From assembly GCA_029257435.1 (NCBI GenBank), contig JARIBI010000212.1, positions 1 to 39,968 of the forward strand: 39,968 nucleotides of DNA, in the 5' to 3' direction. Source of the DNA: Sporosarcina sp. Its GTDB lineage: Bacteria; Bacillota; Bacilli; Bacillales_A; Planococcaceae. Position numbers and translations under genes: made by a program. Positions within the stretch are counted from its first letter, which is position 1. Each line of letters opens with the position of its first letter. Below, piece by piece: positions 37,754-39,968 of this stretch. The notes under the pieces are model-generated. The model ran no database searches. It saw only the letters and a program-made list of their open reading frames with translations, and was not told the DNA's origin.

Positions 37754-39058
37754 ATGGACGACTACAACCGGGATCGGAAAGAGGACCAACAGCGGCCAAC
37801 GGATCCCCAGCAGGAACCAATGCCTGCAGAAAGTTACGACACATCGCCAAGTGAGCCCGCTTACAGAACACGAACTGCTGCACCGCCACCACCTCCCCCA
37901 GAATCGCCGAAACACCGAGGCGGGTTTTTACCAGCATTGTTTGGAGCTATAATTGGAGGCCTCCTAGTCTGGCTGCTCATGTTTGCCACAGGCGGATCTG
38001 ACGATAATGATAACAAGACAACGGGGATTGTAAAGGAATCTGGAAACTCTAAACAAGTGAGCGTCGAAATTGACAGTGATTTGACAGGAGTCGTTGAAAA
38101 ATCGACGGATGCAGTTGTGGGTATTACGAATTTACAACGAGGTCAGGACTTCTGGTCACAATCTGATACTCCGCAAGCGATAGGAACAGGTTCAGGTGTC
38201 CTTTACAAGAAAGAAAATGGGAAAGCGTATATTGTTACGAATCATCACGTAGTGGAAGATGCAGAAGAACTCGAAGTCACACTTGACGACGGAACCAAGG
38301 TGCAAGGTAAATTAATTGGAAGCGACGTTTGGACAGATCTTGCCGTTGTCGAAATCGATGACAAAGACATCACATCTATTATGGAGTTTGGAGATTCAGA
38401 TGCGCTGAAACGCGGCGAAACCGTCATTGCCATCGGGAACCCGCTAGGTCTTGGCTTCTCCGGTTCCGTTACAGTCGGTGTCGTATCGGGTAAAGACCGT
38501 TCGATTCCAATTGATATTAACCAAGACGGCAGTGTAGACTGGCAAGCGGACGTTCTGCAAACGGATGCTGCCATTAACCCTGGAAACTCAGGAGGAGCGC
38601 TTATCAATATGGCTGGCCAGCTGATTGGAATTAACTCCATGAAGATTACAGAGGAAACTGTAGAAGGAATTGGTCTTGCCATTCCTATAAACTTAGCCTT
38701 GCCAGTTATTGAACAACTTGAACAGACAGGTGAAGTGAATCGTCCGACAATGGGCGTCTCACTACTCGATTTACGAGATATACCTGTTCAACAGCAAAGC
38801 GTGTTGAAATTGCCAGATGACGTTAAAAATGGCGTAGTGGTCACAGAGGTATTTCGGAATACGCCAGCACAAACCGCGGGTGTCCGAAAATATGATACAA
38901 TTGTAGAAATGGATGGAGAGCCGATAGAAGACATGGTGACGTTGCGCAAACACTTGTACAACGAAAAGAAAGTCGGCGATAGTATGACGATGAAAGTCTA
39001 TCGTGAAGGAAAACCTGTCACAATTGACATGGTTCTGAAAGATGGCAACTCATTCTAA
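37754..39058 (+). CDS. HtrA/DegP-family membrane serine protease
   Basis: This is a surface quality-control protease of the HtrA family; in B. subtilis the gene at this place is htrC (yyxA). The 434 residues have a Pro/Gln-rich cytoplasmic N-terminus with a run of seven prolines (44-49 region), one membrane helix (about 58-80) and a trypsin-like domain. The catalytic triad is His165 (TNHHVV), Asp195 (TDLAVV) and Ser279 (NPGNSGGAL). A C-terminal PDZ domain covers about 330-425. The protease is expected to face outside. The ATG follows GAAAGG. It is preceded by the tandem repeat array and followed by a terminator. Confidence 0.96.
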   Translation: MDDYNRDRKEDQQRPTDPQQEPMPAESYDTSPSEPAYRTRTAAPPPPPPESPKHRGGFLPALFGAIIGGLLVWLLMFATGGSDDNDNKTTGIVKESGNSKQVSVEIDSDLTGVVEKSTDAVVGITNLQRGQDFWSQSDTPQAIGTGSGVLYKKENGKAYIVTNHHVVEDAEELEVTLDDGTKVQGKLIGSDVWTDLAVVEIDDKDITSIMEFGDSDALKRGETVIAIGNPLGLGFSGSVTVGVVSGKDRSIPIDINQDGSVDWQADVLQTDAAINPGNSGGALINMAGQLIGINSMKITEETVEGIGLAIPINLALPVIEQLEQTGEVNRPTMGVSLLDLRDIPVQQQSVLKLPDDVKNGVVVTEVFRNTPAQTAGVRKYDTIVEMDGEPIEDMVTLRKHLYNEKKVGDSMTMKVYREGKPVTIDMVLKDGNSF

Positions 39059-39095
39059 TACACATGTGCATAAAACAACCTCTTAGTTATCCACA

Positions 39096-39139
39096 GCAGG
39101 CACGATAGCAGAAAAACAGCTATTGTGTCTGCTTTTTTT
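39096..39139 (+). terminator. htrA terminator
   Basis: GCAGGCACGATAGC (39096-39109) pairs with GCTATTGTGTCTGC (39119-39132), with two G-U pairs, a 9-base loop and seven T residues. It lies between DnaA boxes of the cluster. Confidence 0.85.
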
Positions 39140-39223
39140 ATCAACAATTCTATGTTTGTGGATAAGACTGAAAATTTGTGCATAACTCTGTGGGGAATTA
39201 AAAATGAAAAAGAGGTGAATAAT

Positions 39224-39388
39224 TTGAAAATTAATAGCTGTGAAACCCATATAAACCGGGCACTCGATGAATTCGTTGCTAAAGAAGAGACATTTCCAAA
39301 CATGGAACCCGTAACGGAAGAGGAGAAGTTATCCACAATGTGCGACTACTGTGAACTGCCTGCTGTCTATCTTGTGACGAACACATAA
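39224..39388 (+). CDS. Small CxxH/CxxC protein
   Basis: This 54-residue protein of unknown function belongs to the CxxH/CxxC family found next to rlmH in Bacillales. It carries CETH (C6-H9) near the N-terminus and CDYC near residue 40, a likely single zinc site. The sequence [17 protein letters not shown] and the acidic [11 protein letters not shown] lie between them. The TTG start at 39224 follows GAGGTGA at six-base spacing. A perfect DnaA box lies within the coding sequence (LST codons). Confidence 0.85.
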   Translation: MKINSCETHINRALDEFVAKEETFPNMEPVTEEEKLSTMCDYCELPAVYLVTNT

Positions 39389-39467
39389 TCGGACACAACA
39401 TCTAGATGCATCTGTGGATATGTGTATAACTTCCGTGTATAACTTTTCAAAAAAGGTGGACAACGCT

Positions 39468-39947
39468 GTGAATATTACAATTGTGACTGTAGGAAAACTA
39501 AAAGAGAAGTATCTAAAAATGGGGATTGAAGAATATACAAAGAGATTGGGTGCATACGCCAAAATCGAGCTAATCGAAGTAGCGGATGAAAAAGCGCCCG
39601 AGCAGCTTAGCGAAGCTGACATGGAAATCGTCAAGAAAAAAGAAGCAGATCGCATTCTTGCAAAAGTTTCCCCAGACGCCCATGTCATTGCACTTGCAAT
39701 CGAAGGGAAACAGAAAACATCTGAACAGTTAGCAGAAAATCTGCAATCCCTCATGACTTACGGAAAAAGCAAAATCACGTTTGTGATTGGAGGATCTCTA
39801 GGGTTGCATGCAGATGTCTATAAGCGTGCGGACGAGCTGCTATCGTTTTCTAAGATGACATTCCCGCATCAGTTGATGAAGTTGATTTTGTTGGAGCAGG
39901 TGTATCGTGGGTTTAGAATTATGAGAAATGAACCGTATCACAAGTAA
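39468..39947 (+). CDS. rlmH: 23S rRNA (pseudouridine1915-N3)-methyltransferase RlmH
   Basis: RlmH is a SPOUT-class enzyme that methylates pseudouridine 1915 of 23S rRNA using S-adenosylmethionine, the last step of 70S maturation. The 159 residues are complete: [40 protein letters not shown], the knot FVIGGSLGL, and the C-terminal [16 protein letters not shown]...PYHK. The GTG at 39468 follows AAAAGGTGGA and matches family length; an in-frame ATG at 39414 lies within the DnaA-box cluster and is not conserved. It is the last gene of the window, and nothing is seen in the final 21 bases. Confidence 0.97.
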   Translation: MNITIVTVGKLKEKYLKMGIEEYTKRLGAYAKIELIEVADEKAPEQLSEADMEIVKKKEADRILAKVSPDAHVIALAIEGKQKTSEQLAENLQSLMTYGKSKITFVIGGSLGLHADVYKRADELLSFSKMTFPHQLMKLILLEQVYRGFRIMRNEPYHK

Positions 39948-39968
39948 GAATAAATACAAATTAAGCCA

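Larger units (their letters stand above)
39065..39442. other. DnaA-box cluster between htrA and rlmH
   Basis: Perfect TTATNCACA boxes occur at 39065-39073 (-), 39087-39095 (+), 39157-39165 (-), 39177-39185 (-), 39329-39337 (+, inside the small CxxH/CxxC gene) and 39421-39429 (-). One-mismatch copies are at 39413-39421 and 39434-39442. This density rivals oriC itself. B. subtilis has oriC-proximal DnaA-box clusters that titrate DnaA; from memory, one lies next to yydA, the rlmH orthologue. Confidence 0.85.

Overview
This window is the replication-origin region of a Gram-positive, endospore-forming bacterium of the Bacillales. The gene content and order follow the Bacillus subtilis origin block almost gene for gene: rrn-gyrA-gyrB-recF-yaaA-dnaN-dnaA / oriC / rpmH-rnpA-yidC(spoIIIJ)-jag-mnmE-mnmG-rsmG-noc-parA-parB ... 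ychF-rpsF-ssb-rpsR-yybS-gdpP-rplI-dnaC-purA-walRKHIJ-htrA-rlmH. A yyaC sporulation gene, Noc and a SpoIIIJ-type YidC point to a spore former. The protein variants and an HD-GYP-type gene between gyrA and the rRNA operon suggest a Planococcaceae (Sporosarcina-like) member; the genus is an inference.

Layout. Positions 1-10331 are transcribed leftward: the 5' end of a 16S rRNA gene with its leader and promoter, an HD-GYP protein, gyrA, gyrB, recF, yaaA, dnaN and dnaA. The bipartite oriC lies on both sides of dnaA. Five perfect DnaA boxes sit upstream of it (10428-10690). The unwinding module (two DnaA boxes, a G4 tract and six DnaA-trios) sits in the dnaA-dnaN gap at 8852-8890. From 10762 nearly everything runs rightward, away from the origin; the exceptions are yyaC (21054-21695) and a DUF3267 metallopeptidase (23335-23907).

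The rightward half holds five groups: rpmH/rnpA/yidC/jag (translation and membrane insertion); mnmE/mnmG/rsmG (tRNA and rRNA modification); noc/parA/parB with two parS sites (segregation and nucleoid occlusion); rpsF-ssb-rpsR and yybS-gdpP-rplI-dnaC (ribosome, single-stranded DNA binding, c-di-AMP turnover, replicative helicase); and purA, the walRKHIJ cell-wall regulon operon, htrA, a small CxxH/CxxC protein and rlmH. Clear intrinsic terminators separate most units.

The less routine features are cis elements: a DnaA-box cluster around the CxxH/CxxC gene and rlmH, two more perfect boxes bracketing the mnmE promoter, a near-perfect Noc-binding palindrome before walR, and a GC-rich array of eleven 21-bp tandem repeats between the walJ terminator and htrA. 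I see no mobile element, CRISPR array, tRNA or prophage, and no clearly novel protein system; the window is core genome.
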